Source: CAZGUH01 sp964529005 | GTDB taxonomy: Bacteria; Actinomycetota; Acidimicrobiia; Acidimicrobiales; Ilumatobacteraceae | Direction of reading: 5' to 3' | Assembly: GCA_964529005.1 (NCBI GenBank) | Contig: CAZGUH010000082.1 | Location: 1-8,460, forward strand | DNA length: 8,460 nucleotides | Shown here: positions 1 through 5,692 of the stretch, piece after piece | How the letters are laid out: every line of letters begins with the position of its first letter | Position numbering within the stretch: the first letter of the stretch is position 1 | Made by a program: the position numbers and the translations under genes | Notes under the pieces: model-generated | Told to the model about the DNA's origin: nothing | What the model saw: the letters and a program-made list of their open reading frames with translations, nothing else | Databases searched by the model: none

Positions 1-738
1 AGCGAGGCGCACCCCGGCGGCTGCCGGCCACTCGACGACCGCGGGTTCGACGTCGAGGTTCGACAGCTCCTCCTCGGTCACGGGGCGCGCCCGCAGGCGG
101 TACGCGTCGGGCGTGTAGGGCTGCTCGTCACCGAGCTCGCTCGACGCCGCCTTCTCGCTCAGCCAGGTGGCGAACTCGTGGAGCGAGCGTCGAGCGGGGG
201 TCGACTCCGGGACCGAGTCGCCGCTTGCGTCGACGTTGTATCCGAGCGCCGCGGCGCGGTGCTCGTAGACGTCGCCCGCGGCCGCCAGCCGCAGAACGGT
301 GTCCGGAACGTCGGTGACCATGATGTCCGCGCTGTAGTCGGGCGGCGTGGCCAGCAACCCGGCGTCGCGGGCGGCGGCGAGCACCTCCTGGAACACGCTC
401 TCGTCGACCGTCCGCACGTTCATCGCCGGCACGAGCGGCCCGGGAAACTGCATCGTCGTCACCGCGGGGGAGAACCATCGGCCATCACCCGTCACCAGCA
501 CGGCCGGGAGGTTGGCGAACGCCACCTCCATCGGCACGAACCCGCCTTCGTAGGTCAGGCGCACGACGACGTCGCCGGCGTTGCGCGGGTGATCGATCGC
601 CGGCTCGGCCGACGTCGGTGGCGTCGAGCTGCCGGAGCCGCCTGGCTCTCCCTGGATCGAGTCGTCGCCGCACGCGACGGTGAGCACAGCGAGAGCGGGC
701 GTTGCGAGGACGGCGGCGAGGAAGCGACGGCGGTTCAC
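1..738 (-). CDS. Tat-type lipoprotein of unknown function (3' end outside the window)
   Basis: A continuous minus-strand reading frame runs 246 codons from a GTG at 738 to the window edge without a stop, so its C-terminus is missing. The protein opens MNRRRFLAAVLATPALAVLTV. This is a twin-arginine RRxFL motif (residues 3-7), a hydrophobic stretch and a lipobox LTVAC with the lipidated Cys at residue 23. It should be exported, probably by Tat, and anchored on the outer face of the membrane. A Gly/Ser/Thr/Pro-rich linker follows (about 27-46), then a soluble domain with segments such as VRLTYEGGFVP and VTTMQFPGPLVPAM. These resemble a widespread actinobacterial hypothetical lipoprotein family as I remember it; no catalytic motif is visible. 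The GTG has no good Shine-Dalgarno, but the signal peptide begins exactly there. The gene is divergent from glnII. The signal peptide and coding status are well supported; the function is unknown. Confidence 0.82.
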   Translation of the reverse strand, partial: MNRRRFLAAVLATPALAVLTVACGDDSIQGEPGGSGSSTPPTSAEPAIDHPRNAGDVVVRLTYEGGFVPMEVAFANLPAVLVTGDGRWFSPAVTTMQFPGPLVPAMNVRTVDESVFQEVLAAARDAGLLATPPDYSADIMVTDVPDTVLRLAAAGDVYEHRAAALGYNVDASGDSVPESTPARRSLHEFATWLSEKAASSELGDEQPYTPDAYRLRARPVTEEELSNLDVEPAVVEWPAAAGVRLA

Positions 739-845
739 GGCTTGTTGGACGTGCGCGCTCCGGGCGGCGGTTCCGCAGCGGCGGGATTGGCGGATGTGCA
801 GCCGGCGAGCGAGAGTGTGTGGTCTGCACGTGGCCCGCGCAGTCG

Positions 846-883
846 TTCACACAGCGTTCACAATTGGGCAACAGCCGGGAAAT
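846..883 (+). promoter_or_regulatory. Probable GlnR operator: 11-bp phased half-sites
   Basis: Four half-sites lie exactly 11 bases apart: TTCAC at 846-850, TTCAC at 857-861, GCAAC at 868-872 and a degenerate GAAAT at 879-883. Read as dinucleotides this is AC-n9-AC-n9-AC-n9-AT. The mycobacterial GlnR motif is AC-n9-AC, and the streptomycete one is gTnAc-n6-GaAAc. The pair TTCAC-n6-GCAAC fits the latter at every strongly conserved position. The array ends 54 bases before the glnII start, and a GlnR-like gene lies 2.5 kb downstream. The pattern is seen directly; GlnR binding is inference. Confidence 0.68.
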
Positions 884-900
884 CGCTCGCTGCGAGATTC

Positions 901-919
901 CGTTGAGCCCCTTTCAACG
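901..919 (+). other. Small leader hairpin before the glnII ribosome site
   Basis: CGTTGA (901-906) is the reverse complement of TCAACG (914-919), with a 7-base loop. It lies 6 bases ahead of the GGAGG at 926-930. It may be part of the 5' leader or a chance inverted repeat; nothing ties it to a known regulatory RNA. Confidence 0.25.
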
Positions 920-925
920 AATCCC

Positions 926-930
926 GGAGG
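926..930 (+). promoter_or_regulatory. Ribosome binding site deciding the glnII start
   Basis: GGAGG sits 7 bases ahead of the GTG at 938. This spacing, together with the protein beginning MAYQAEYIWIDG as type II synthetases do, fixes the start at 938 rather than at ATG 680 in the same frame. Confidence 0.85.
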
Positions 931-937
931 ACCCTTC

Positions 938-1942
938 GTGGCCTACCAAGCCGAGTACATCTGGATCGACGGAACGTCGCCGACGCCGCTGCTCCGTTCG
1001 AAGACCAAGATCCTGAAGGACGAGGTCACGACGCCTCCCATCTGGGGCTTCGACGGCTCGTCCACCGAGCAGGCGACGGGCGAGAGCAGCGACTGCATGC
1101 TGAAGCCGGTCTTCACCTGCCCCGACCCGCTGCGCGGCGGCAAGAACATCCTCGTGCTCTGCGAGGTGTACAACGCGGTCGACGGCAAGCCGCACCCGAC
1201 GAACACGCGGGCGCCGCTGGAGAAGGTCGCCAAGAAGTACGCCAAGCACCAGATGATCTACGGCATCGAGCAGGAATACACGATGCTGAAGCTGAACGGC
1301 ACCCCGCTCGGCTTCCCGGAGACGGGCTTCCCCGCCCCGCAGGGCCCGTACTACTGCGGCGTCGGCGCAGGCCGCGTCATCGGCCGTGAGGTCATCGAGG
1401 AGCACACGCAGGCCTGCCTCGACGCCGGCCTGATGATCGAAGGCACCAACGCCGAGGTCATGCCCGGCCAGTGGGAGTTCCAGATCGGCGCTGGCGACGC
1501 GCTGACGGTGAGCGATCACCTGTACGTCGCCCGCTGGCTGCTGCACCGCATCGCCGAGGACTACGACATCGTCATCACGTTCGCCGCCAAGCCGCAGAAG
1601 GGTGACTGGAACGGCGCCGGGGCGCACACGAACTTCTCCACCGCCGCGATGCGCGAGGACTACCAAGCGATCGAGAACGCCTGCAAGGCGCTCGGCAAGC
1701 GCTGGGAGTACCACGTCAACAACTACGGCCACGACATCCAGTCCCGCCTCACCGGCGCCCACGAGACCGCCCCGTGGAACAAGTTCAGCTACGGCGTGTC
1801 GAACCGCGGCGCGTCGATCCGCATCCCGTGGCAGGTGCAGCGCGACGGCAAGGGCTACGCCGAGGATCGTCGCCCGAACGCGAACTGCGATCCGTACACG
1901 GTCACCCGCGTCATCCTCGAGACGGTGTGCAGCGCCGCCTGA
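938..1942 (+). CDS. glnII: Glutamine synthetase type II (GSII)
   Basis: This enzyme makes glutamine from glutamate, ammonia and ATP in the cytoplasm. At 334 residues it matches the short, eukaryote-like GSII class rather than the type I class of about 450-470. The family signatures appear in order: WGFDGSSTEQA (36-46), the metal-site EQE (111-113), PQGPYYCGVGAG (134-145), NAEVMPGQWEFQIG (171-184), GAGAHTNFST (226-235, with active-site H230), NRGASIRIP (289-297) and EDRRPNANCDPY (309-320). The GTG start follows GGAGG by 7 bases. GSII enzymes are not adenylylated; in actinomycetes they are typically controlled at transcription by GlnR, and a GlnR-like site lies just upstream. A second, unrelated-class synthetase follows after a hairpin. 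The frame is intact and no key residue appears to be missing. Confidence 0.97.
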   Translation: MAYQAEYIWIDGTSPTPLLRSKTKILKDEVTTPPIWGFDGSSTEQATGESSDCMLKPVFTCPDPLRGGKNILVLCEVYNAVDGKPHPTNTRAPLEKVAKKYAKHQMIYGIEQEYTMLKLNGTPLGFPETGFPAPQGPYYCGVGAGRVIGREVIEEHTQACLDAGLMIEGTNAEVMPGQWEFQIGAGDALTVSDHLYVARWLLHRIAEDYDIVITFAAKPQKGDWNGAGAHTNFSTAAMREDYQAIENACKALGKRWEYHVNNYGHDIQSRLTGAHETAPWNKFSYGVSNRGASIRIPWQVQRDGKGYAEDRRPNANCDPYTVTRVILETVCSAA

Positions 1943-1976
1943 GGCGCTGCGCGCAGACGTACCAGTACAACGTGAG

Positions 1977-2002
1977 CGAGGGGGCCGGTGACGGCCCCCT
2001 CG
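1977..2002 (+). terminator. GNRA-capped hairpin between glnII and glnA2
   Basis: A perfect 11-bp stem (1977-1987 with 1992-2002, CGAGGGGGCCG paired with CGGCCCCCTCG) encloses the loop GTGA, a GNRA-type tetraloop. It begins 34 bases after the glnII stop. The tail after the stem is TCTCGTTT, only moderately T-rich. It is most likely an intrinsic terminator or an attenuating/processing hairpin that lowers read-through into the next gene. No other element in the 115-base gap looks like a promoter. Confidence 0.75.
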
Positions 2003-2046
2003 TCTCGTTTCCGGAGTCGGATCGCGCCCTGTGATCCGCGATGATG

Positions 2047-2052
2047 AGGAGG
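2047..2052 (+). promoter_or_regulatory. Ribosome binding site for glnA2
   Basis: AGGAGG lies 5 bases before GTG 2058 and 8 bases before TTG 2061. It argues against the earlier in-frame GTG at 2031, which would place this sequence inside the coding region. Confidence 0.75.
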
Positions 2053-2057
2053 TGGAG

Positions 2058-3395
2058 GTGTTGGACCCGCAACGGGATTACGTCATGCGCTCGGTCGAAG
2101 AGCGCGGCGTGCGGCTCATCCGCCTGTGGTTCACCGACGTGCTCGGGAACCTGAAGAGCTTCGCGATCAGCCCCGCCGAACTGGAGAACGCCCTCGAGGA
2201 CGGCATGACGTTCGACGGCTCGTCGATCGACGGGTTCTCCCGCATCCAGGAGAGCGACGTCCTCGCAGTTCCCGATCCCAACACGTTCGAGATCCTGCCG
2301 TGGGGCGATCCGAAGGTGCCCGAGGCGCGGGTGTTCTGCGACATCCACAACCTCGACGGGTCGCCGTTCGAAGGCGATCCCCGCCAGGTGCTGAAGCGCA
2401 ACCTCCGCGCCGCCCACGACATGGGCTACTCGTTCTACGTGGCGCCCGACATGGAGTTCTTCTACTTCGCGCCGCCCGAGGCGGGGCAGCCGCCGCGCCC
2501 GCTCGACGAAGCCGGGTTCTTCGACCTCACCACGAACGACGTCGCCGGCTCGCTGCGCAAGCAGACCATCCGCACGCTCGAGACGATGAGCATCCCCGTC
2601 GAGTACAGCTTCCACGAGGACGCGCCGAGCCAGCACGAGATCGACCTGCGCCACACCGACGCGCTGGCGATGGCCGACAGCGTGATGACGTTCCGTCTGG
2701 TCGTGCGCGAGGTGGCGGCGAGCCAGGGCGTGCACGCCACGTTCATGCCCAAACCGCTGGAAGGCGTGCAGGGAAGCGGCATGCACGTTCACCTGTCGTT
2801 GTTCAGCGGCGACGACAACGCGTTCTACTCGCCCGACGACGCGTACAACCTCTCCCCCGTCGCCAAGCACTTCATGGCCGGCCTGCTGCACCATGCTGCC
2901 GAGATCACCGCGATCACGAACCAGACGGTCAACAGCTACAAGCGCCTGGTGCCCGGATTCGAGGCGCCGGTGCACATCAGCTGGGCGCGCAACAACCGCA
3001 GCGGCCTCATCCGGGTACCGATCCCGAAGAAGGGCAACCCGCTCGCCACGCGCCTCGAATACCGCTCGCCGGACCCGGCGTGCAATCCGTACCTGGCGTT
3101 CAGCTTGCTGCTCGCCGCGGGCCTGCGCGGCATCACCGAGGAGTACGAGCTGCCTCCGGAGGCCGACGCCAACCTGTTCCAGATGACCGATGCCGAGCTC
3201 GCCAAGCTCGGCGTCGCGCAGCTGCCGCCATCGTTGAGCGACGCCTGTAGGGCGATGGAGGAGTCGCCGCTGGTGCGGGAGGCGCTCGGTGAGCACATCG
3301 CCGAGTGGTTCCTGCGCAACAAGCGCAGCGAATGGAGGTCGTACAAGACCCACGTCTCCGCGTTCGAGTACGACCGCTACTTCCGGGCTTTGTGA
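2058..3395 (+). CDS. glnA2: Type I glutamine synthetase family, GlnA2-like
   Basis: From GTG 2058 the protein has 445 residues, close to the 446 of Mycobacterium GlnA2. I recall near-matching stretches: LWFTDVLG (23-30), FDGSSIDGF (52-60), EIDLR with ADALSMAD-like sequence (194-207), VNSYKRLV (291-298) and a C-terminal FLRNKRSEW (418-426). Other landmarks are the metal-site DMEFF (131-135), GSGMHVHLSLF (239-249), NRSGLIRVP (313-321) and RSPDPACNPY (336-345). Where adenylylated enzymes have a modifiable Tyr in NLYDL, this protein has NLFQM (372-376), so it should not be adenylylated at that site. The enzyme could make glutamine, but Streptomyces GlnA2 homologues are known as gamma-glutamylpolyamine synthetases, so the substrate is open. 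TTG 2061 is an equally homologous start. The gene lies between glnII and the regulator gene. Confidence 0.93.
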   Translation: MLDPQRDYVMRSVEERGVRLIRLWFTDVLGNLKSFAISPAELENALEDGMTFDGSSIDGFSRIQESDVLAVPDPNTFEILPWGDPKVPEARVFCDIHNLDGSPFEGDPRQVLKRNLRAAHDMGYSFYVAPDMEFFYFAPPEAGQPPRPLDEAGFFDLTTNDVAGSLRKQTIRTLETMSIPVEYSFHEDAPSQHEIDLRHTDALAMADSVMTFRLVVREVAASQGVHATFMPKPLEGVQGSGMHVHLSLFSGDDNAFYSPDDAYNLSPVAKHFMAGLLHHAAEITAITNQTVNSYKRLVPGFEAPVHISWARNNRSGLIRVPIPKKGNPLATRLEYRSPDPACNPYLAFSLLLAAGLRGITEEYELPPEADANLFQMTDAELAKLGVAQLPPSLSDACRAMEESPLVREALGEHIAEWFLRNKRSEWRSYKTHVSAFEYDRYFRAL

Positions 3396-3403
3396 GGAAC
3401 CCG

Positions 3404-4084
3404 ATGGACCTGGTGGCTGTCTTCCCCGACCCGCCGGCTCCAGACCTGGCGCGCACGCTCGACCTCGGCGGCTACCGCTGGAAGGCGACGGGGGAGGCCG
3501 AGGAGCTCGCCCGCCAGGAGCCGGCCGACGGATGGGCAGGGGCGATCGTCGACTGCAGCCGTGAGCCGGAGTCGGCGTGGGCCTTCTGTCGCCTCTTGCG
3601 CAAGCGTGAGCGTCCCGTCGCTCCCTTGCTCGTGCTCGTCACCGGCGCCCAGCTCGCCGATCTGGAGATGCGCGACGAGCTGTTCGACGACTTCTGCCTC
3701 ACCCCGTTCCACCCGCTGGAGGTGGAAGCCCGCCTCCGCCACCTGTTCTGGCGAGCCGGCGCCGAGGTGCGGCCCGAGGTCGTCGAGTACAGCGGGCTGG
3801 CGCTGAACCTGGAGACGTACCAGGCCTCGATCCAGGGGCACCCGCTCGACCTGACGTACATGGAGTACGAGCTGCTGAAGTTCCTCGCCCAGAACCCGGG
3901 CAAGGTGTTCACCCGCGAGATGCTCCTCAGCCGGGTCTGGGGATACGAGTACTACGGCGGCGCTCGAACGGTCGACGTCCACATCCGGCGGTTGCGGGCG
4001 AAGCTCGGCGAGGAGCACGCCAACCTGATCCAGACCGTCCGCTCCGTCGGCTACCGCTTCGGCCAGAGCCGCTGGGGCGCCTGA
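3404..4084 (+). CDS. glnR: GlnR-like OmpR-family nitrogen regulator
   Basis: This 226-residue protein has an atypical receiver domain (about 1-118) and a C-terminal OmpR/PhoB winged helix (about 128-220). The DNA-binding half matches actinomycete GlnR closely: HPLDLTYMEYELLKFLAQ (146-163), GKVFTREMLL (166-175), VWGYEYYGGARTVDVHIRR (178-196) and TVRSVGYRF (211-219). The receiver keeps an Asp at residue 50 (AIVDC), the position known for GlnR. It lacks the acidic pair near the N-terminus, and the usual KPF Lys is Thr (TPF, T100). This fits a phosphorylation-independent regulator. GlnR controls ammonium assimilation genes such as glnA, glnII and amtB. The GAGGA ribosome site (3394-3398) overlaps the glnA2 stop and the gap is 8 bases, so the two genes are very likely co-transcribed and perhaps translationally coupled. 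PhoB-like regulators are the main alternative; the winged-helix match makes GlnR much more likely. Confidence 0.9.
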   Translation: MDLVAVFPDPPAPDLARTLDLGGYRWKATGEAEELARQEPADGWAGAIVDCSREPESAWAFCRLLRKRERPVAPLLVLVTGAQLADLEMRDELFDDFCLTPFHPLEVEARLRHLFWRAGAEVRPEVVEYSGLALNLETYQASIQGHPLDLTYMEYELLKFLAQNPGKVFTREMLLSRVWGYEYYGGARTVDVHIRRLRAKLGEEHANLIQTVRSVGYRFGQSRWGA

Positions 4085-4095
4085 CGCCATCGAGG

Positions 4096-4113
4096 CCGAC
4101 GAGTCCGACGAGT
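4096..4113. repeat. Two-copy 9-base tandem repeat
   Basis: CCGACGAGT occurs twice head to tail, 12 bases after the glnR stop. It is short and is probably ordinary local duplication. Confidence 0.4.
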
Positions 4114-4217
4114 CCGGACCGCGCCGTCGGCGCCGCACCGGAACCCCATCCCTCACCCTTCCCGTGGGCGCGCCCGGTTGACGGCACGGCAGCCGCTCGC
4201 GCCCATTGGCCGTTCTC

Positions 4218-4256
4218 GGGCGCGGTTCGCCGCTGTGCCACCAGCGGATCGCGCCC
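4218..4256. terminator. Compound stem-loop, possible bidirectional terminator
   Basis: GGGCGCG (4218-4224) pairs with CGCGCCC (4250-4256). Inside it, CCGCTG (4230-4235) pairs with CAGCGG (4242-4247) around a 6-base loop, giving 13 base pairs with a 5/2 internal loop. It lies between two convergent genes where transcription from both sides must end. The lack of a T-tract on either strand keeps the terminator call tentative. Confidence 0.4.
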
Positions 4257-4271
4257 AAGGGGTATGGGGGT

Positions 4272-4288
4272 GCTCGCGGGACGCGAGC
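4272..4288 (-). terminator. Hairpin just past the SGNH lipoprotein stop
   Basis: GCTCGCG (4272-4278) pairs with CGCGAGC (4282-4288) around a 3-base loop, 5 bases beyond the stop codon of the minus-strand gene. Position and stability suit a terminator for that operon, but no run of T follows on the minus strand. Confidence 0.42.
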
Positions 4289-4293
4289 GGATG

Positions 4294-5022
4294 TCAGTCG
4301 ACGTCCTCGAGGGCGTCGACGACGAGGTCGGCGAACACCTGCGTGCCGCGCTGGTTGGGGTGCAACCCGTCGTCGCGCAGCACGTCGCCGCCGGTGACGG
4401 CGTCGCTCCAGCTGGCGACCACGGCGTTGCCCCGTTCGTCGATCAGGTCACGCAGCAGTGCGTTGAAGTCCTCGGTGTCCTCGGGACGGGCCGTCACATG
4501 GACGTCGACCCAGACGAGCGGGTCGCCGGCGGGAACCATGTCGAGCAGCGCGTGCACCACCGCGGCGTAGTCGTCCTCGGCGTACTTGCCCACGTCGTTC
4601 GTGCCGAGCGCGATCACCCACACATCGGGGTCGACGCCGGACGCGAGCAACGACTCCATCGCCTGGGTGCCCGAGCGTGGCTCCCCCGGACCACCGCCGA
4701 TTTCGATGCGGCGGCTGACCTGGGCGTCGATGGTCACGTCGCGGAACCCTGCGGCGCGCAGCGCGGCGTCGAGCGCGACCGAGGACCCGTCGGTGATCGA
4801 GTCGCCGATCATCGCCACCGATGCGAACCCGTCGGACCGTTCGACCCCCTGCGTGCCGATCTGTGCCGCGCCGGGGCCGTTGCTCGGCTCGCCCGTCGGG
4901 ACGCTGTCGGCGGCGCTCGAGGGCGTGCGGGCGCACCCCGCCAGCAGCGCGACGAAGACCAGCAGGAGGCCGAGTACCAGGCCGAGCGGGGCGCGCCGGG
5001 TAAGACGGAGGTCGGTGCGCAT
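4294..5022 (-). CDS. SGNH/GDSL-family hydrolase lipoprotein
   Basis: The protein has 242 residues. A basic N-terminus and a hydrophobic helix (about 13-28) lead to the lipobox LLAGC with Cys 30, so it should be secreted and lipid-anchored outside the membrane. A low-complexity Ser/Gly/Pro linker (about 34-64) precedes an SGNH fold. Block I is IGDSITDG with nucleophile Ser 75, block III is ALGTND (138-143, with Asn 142), and block V is DGLHPNQ with Asp 218 and His 221. The catalytic set is therefore complete. Such enzymes are esterases, lipases or carbohydrate O-acetyl-hydrolases; the substrate cannot be read from the sequence. The start ATG 5022 has a weak ribosome site but begins the signal peptide correctly. 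It lies 54 bases after the transporter gene on the same strand and is probably the last gene of that operon. Confidence 0.88.
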   Translation of the reverse strand: MRTDLRLTRRAPLGLVLGLLLVFVALLAGCARTPSSAADSVPTGEPSNGPGAAQIGTQGVERSDGFASVAMIGDSITDGSSVALDAALRAAGFRDVTIDAQVSRRIEIGGGPGEPRSGTQAMESLLASGVDPDVWVIALGTNDVGKYAEDDYAAVVHALLDMVPAGDPLVWVDVHVTARPEDTEDFNALLRDLIDERGNAVVASWSDAVTGGDVLRDDGLHPNQRGTQVFADLVVDALEDVD

Positions 5023-5062
5023 CGCACCAGTGTGATCGACGAACCGCCGCCGGCAGCGTCAG

Positions 5063-5076
5063 GTGACGTGCGTCAC
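5063..5076. promoter_or_regulatory. Inverted repeat between transporter and lipoprotein genes
   Basis: GTGACG (5063-5068) and CGTCAC (5071-5076) flank a 2-base spacer. The palindrome abuts the transporter stop codon and lies 41 bases before the lipoprotein start. It could be a repressor operator for an internal promoter; with such short arms in GC-rich DNA, chance is also possible. Confidence 0.3.
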
Positions 5077-5664
5077 TCAGCCGCGCGCAGCGGCGGCGAC
5101 GCTCAACGCGCCGAGGGCGAGGAACAGCAGGCCGGCCACGCGGCTGACCCAGCGCAGTGGCACGGTGCGCTCGATCCATCGACCGGCCGTGACCGCCAGC
5201 GCGGCGACGCTGGCGAGCGCCAGCCAGGCGCCCGCCGCCACCGCGACGGGGTCGCCGGTCCGCGACGCCAGGCCGGCTGTGGCGAGCTGCGTCAGATCGC
5301 CGAGCTCGGCGAGCAGAACGACCGACGCCGCGCCGGCCGCCACCCGTAGGCCCGACGACGGGACGGCGCCGTCGATCGAGGCCGCATCGTCGGGATCTTC
5401 CACGCTGCCGCGCAGCAACAGCGCGCCACCGACGAAGAACAGCAGGCCGACCGCCGCGTCGACCGGACGGTCCGGCAGCCGGGCGAGCAGCGACCCGAGC
5501 GCCACGGCGAGGATCACATGCGCCAGGAACGCGCTCGACACGCCGAGCCAGACCGCTGCGGGGCGCTTGTAGCGCGTGGTGAGCACGAGGGTCGCGACCA
5601 TCGTCTTGTCCGGCAGTTCGGCGAGGAACACGGCGCCGAACGCCGCAGCGAAGTGAGCGAGCAT
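5077..5664 (-). CDS. GDT1/TMEM165 (UPF0016) family cation transporter
   Basis: This is a 195-residue integral membrane protein with six predicted hydrophobic segments in two homologous halves joined by an acidic cytoplasm-like loop (about 85-104, EDPDDAASID). The family's paired metal-binding motif ExGDK(T/S) appears as ELPDKT (16-21) and ELGDLTQ (120-126). Pro replaces Gly in the first and Leu replaces Lys/Arg in the second. Characterised members export or move Mn2+ or Ca2+, often in exchange for protons; Mn homeostasis is my preferred guess here. I chose ATG 5664 because family members start a few residues before the first helix and it lies 28 bases past the upstream gene's stop. The in-frame ATG 5733 would add 23 residues and overlap that gene by 41 bases. 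Neither start has a good Shine-Dalgarno. Confidence 0.85.
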   Translation of the reverse strand: MLAHFAAAFGAVFLAELPDKTMVATLVLTTRYKRPAAVWLGVSSAFLAHVILAVALGSLLARLPDRPVDAAVGLLFFVGGALLLRGSVEDPDDAASIDGAVPSSGLRVAAGAASVVLLAELGDLTQLATAGLASRTGDPVAVAAGAWLALASVAALAVTAGRWIERTVPLRWVSRVAGLLFLALGALSVAAAARG

Positions 5665-5692
5665 GACGAGAACGGGAAGGGGGGTGGGCGTC

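Larger units (their letters stand above)
739..937. other. Divergent intergenic region between lipoprotein gene and glnII
   Basis: These 199 bases separate the starts of two divergent genes and should hold both promoters. A plus-strand reading frame in phase with glnII extends back to 680, but its residues upstream of 938 are Arg/Ala-rich and do not resemble any synthetase, so I treat the stretch as non-coding. It contains the phased GlnR-like half-sites (846-883), a small hairpin (901-919) and the glnII ribosome site (926-930). I could not find a convincing -35/-10 pair on either strand. Confidence 0.7.
4085..4293. other. Non-coding gap between convergent genes, rich in inverted repeats
   Basis: No frame here has convincing protein character. 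The region ends the glnII-glnA2-glnR cluster on one side and the four-gene minus-strand cluster on the other, so bidirectional termination is expected. It holds a 9-base tandem duplication (CCGACGAGT at 4096-4104 and 4105-4113), a short hairpin (4121-4133), the 10-base palindrome GGGCGCGCCC (4166-4175), a compound stem-loop (4218-4256) and another hairpin (4272-4288). None has a classical U-tract. Confidence 0.6.

Noticed and set aside
178..906. 242-codon plus-strand reading frame over the lipoprotein gene
   Set aside because: The minus strand encodes a proper Tat/lipobox signal and a soluble domain, while this frame is low-complexity and Arg-rich.
680..937. N-terminal extension of glnII back to ATG 680
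   Set aside because: The extra 86 residues are Arg/Ala-rich, match no synthetase and overlap the divergent lipoprotein start. GTG 938 has GGAGG at 7 bases.
1957..1976. A second GlnR site before glnA2
   Set aside because: Several AC dinucleotides occur here, but none are 9 bases apart, so the motif is not met.
2031..2057. GTG 2031 as the glnA2 start
   Set aside because: It would put the AGGAGG inside the gene and add an acidic nine-residue tail absent from GlnA2 relatives.
1911..3353. 480-codon minus-strand reading frame opposite glnA2
   Set aside because: It lies almost wholly within a clearly recognised gene. Its composition (Val/Arg/Leu/His-rich, no motif) is typical of antisense frames in GC-rich DNA.
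4264..5349. 361-codon plus-strand reading frame over the SGNH and transporter genes
   Set aside because: It covers two recognised minus-strand genes and has shadow-frame composition.
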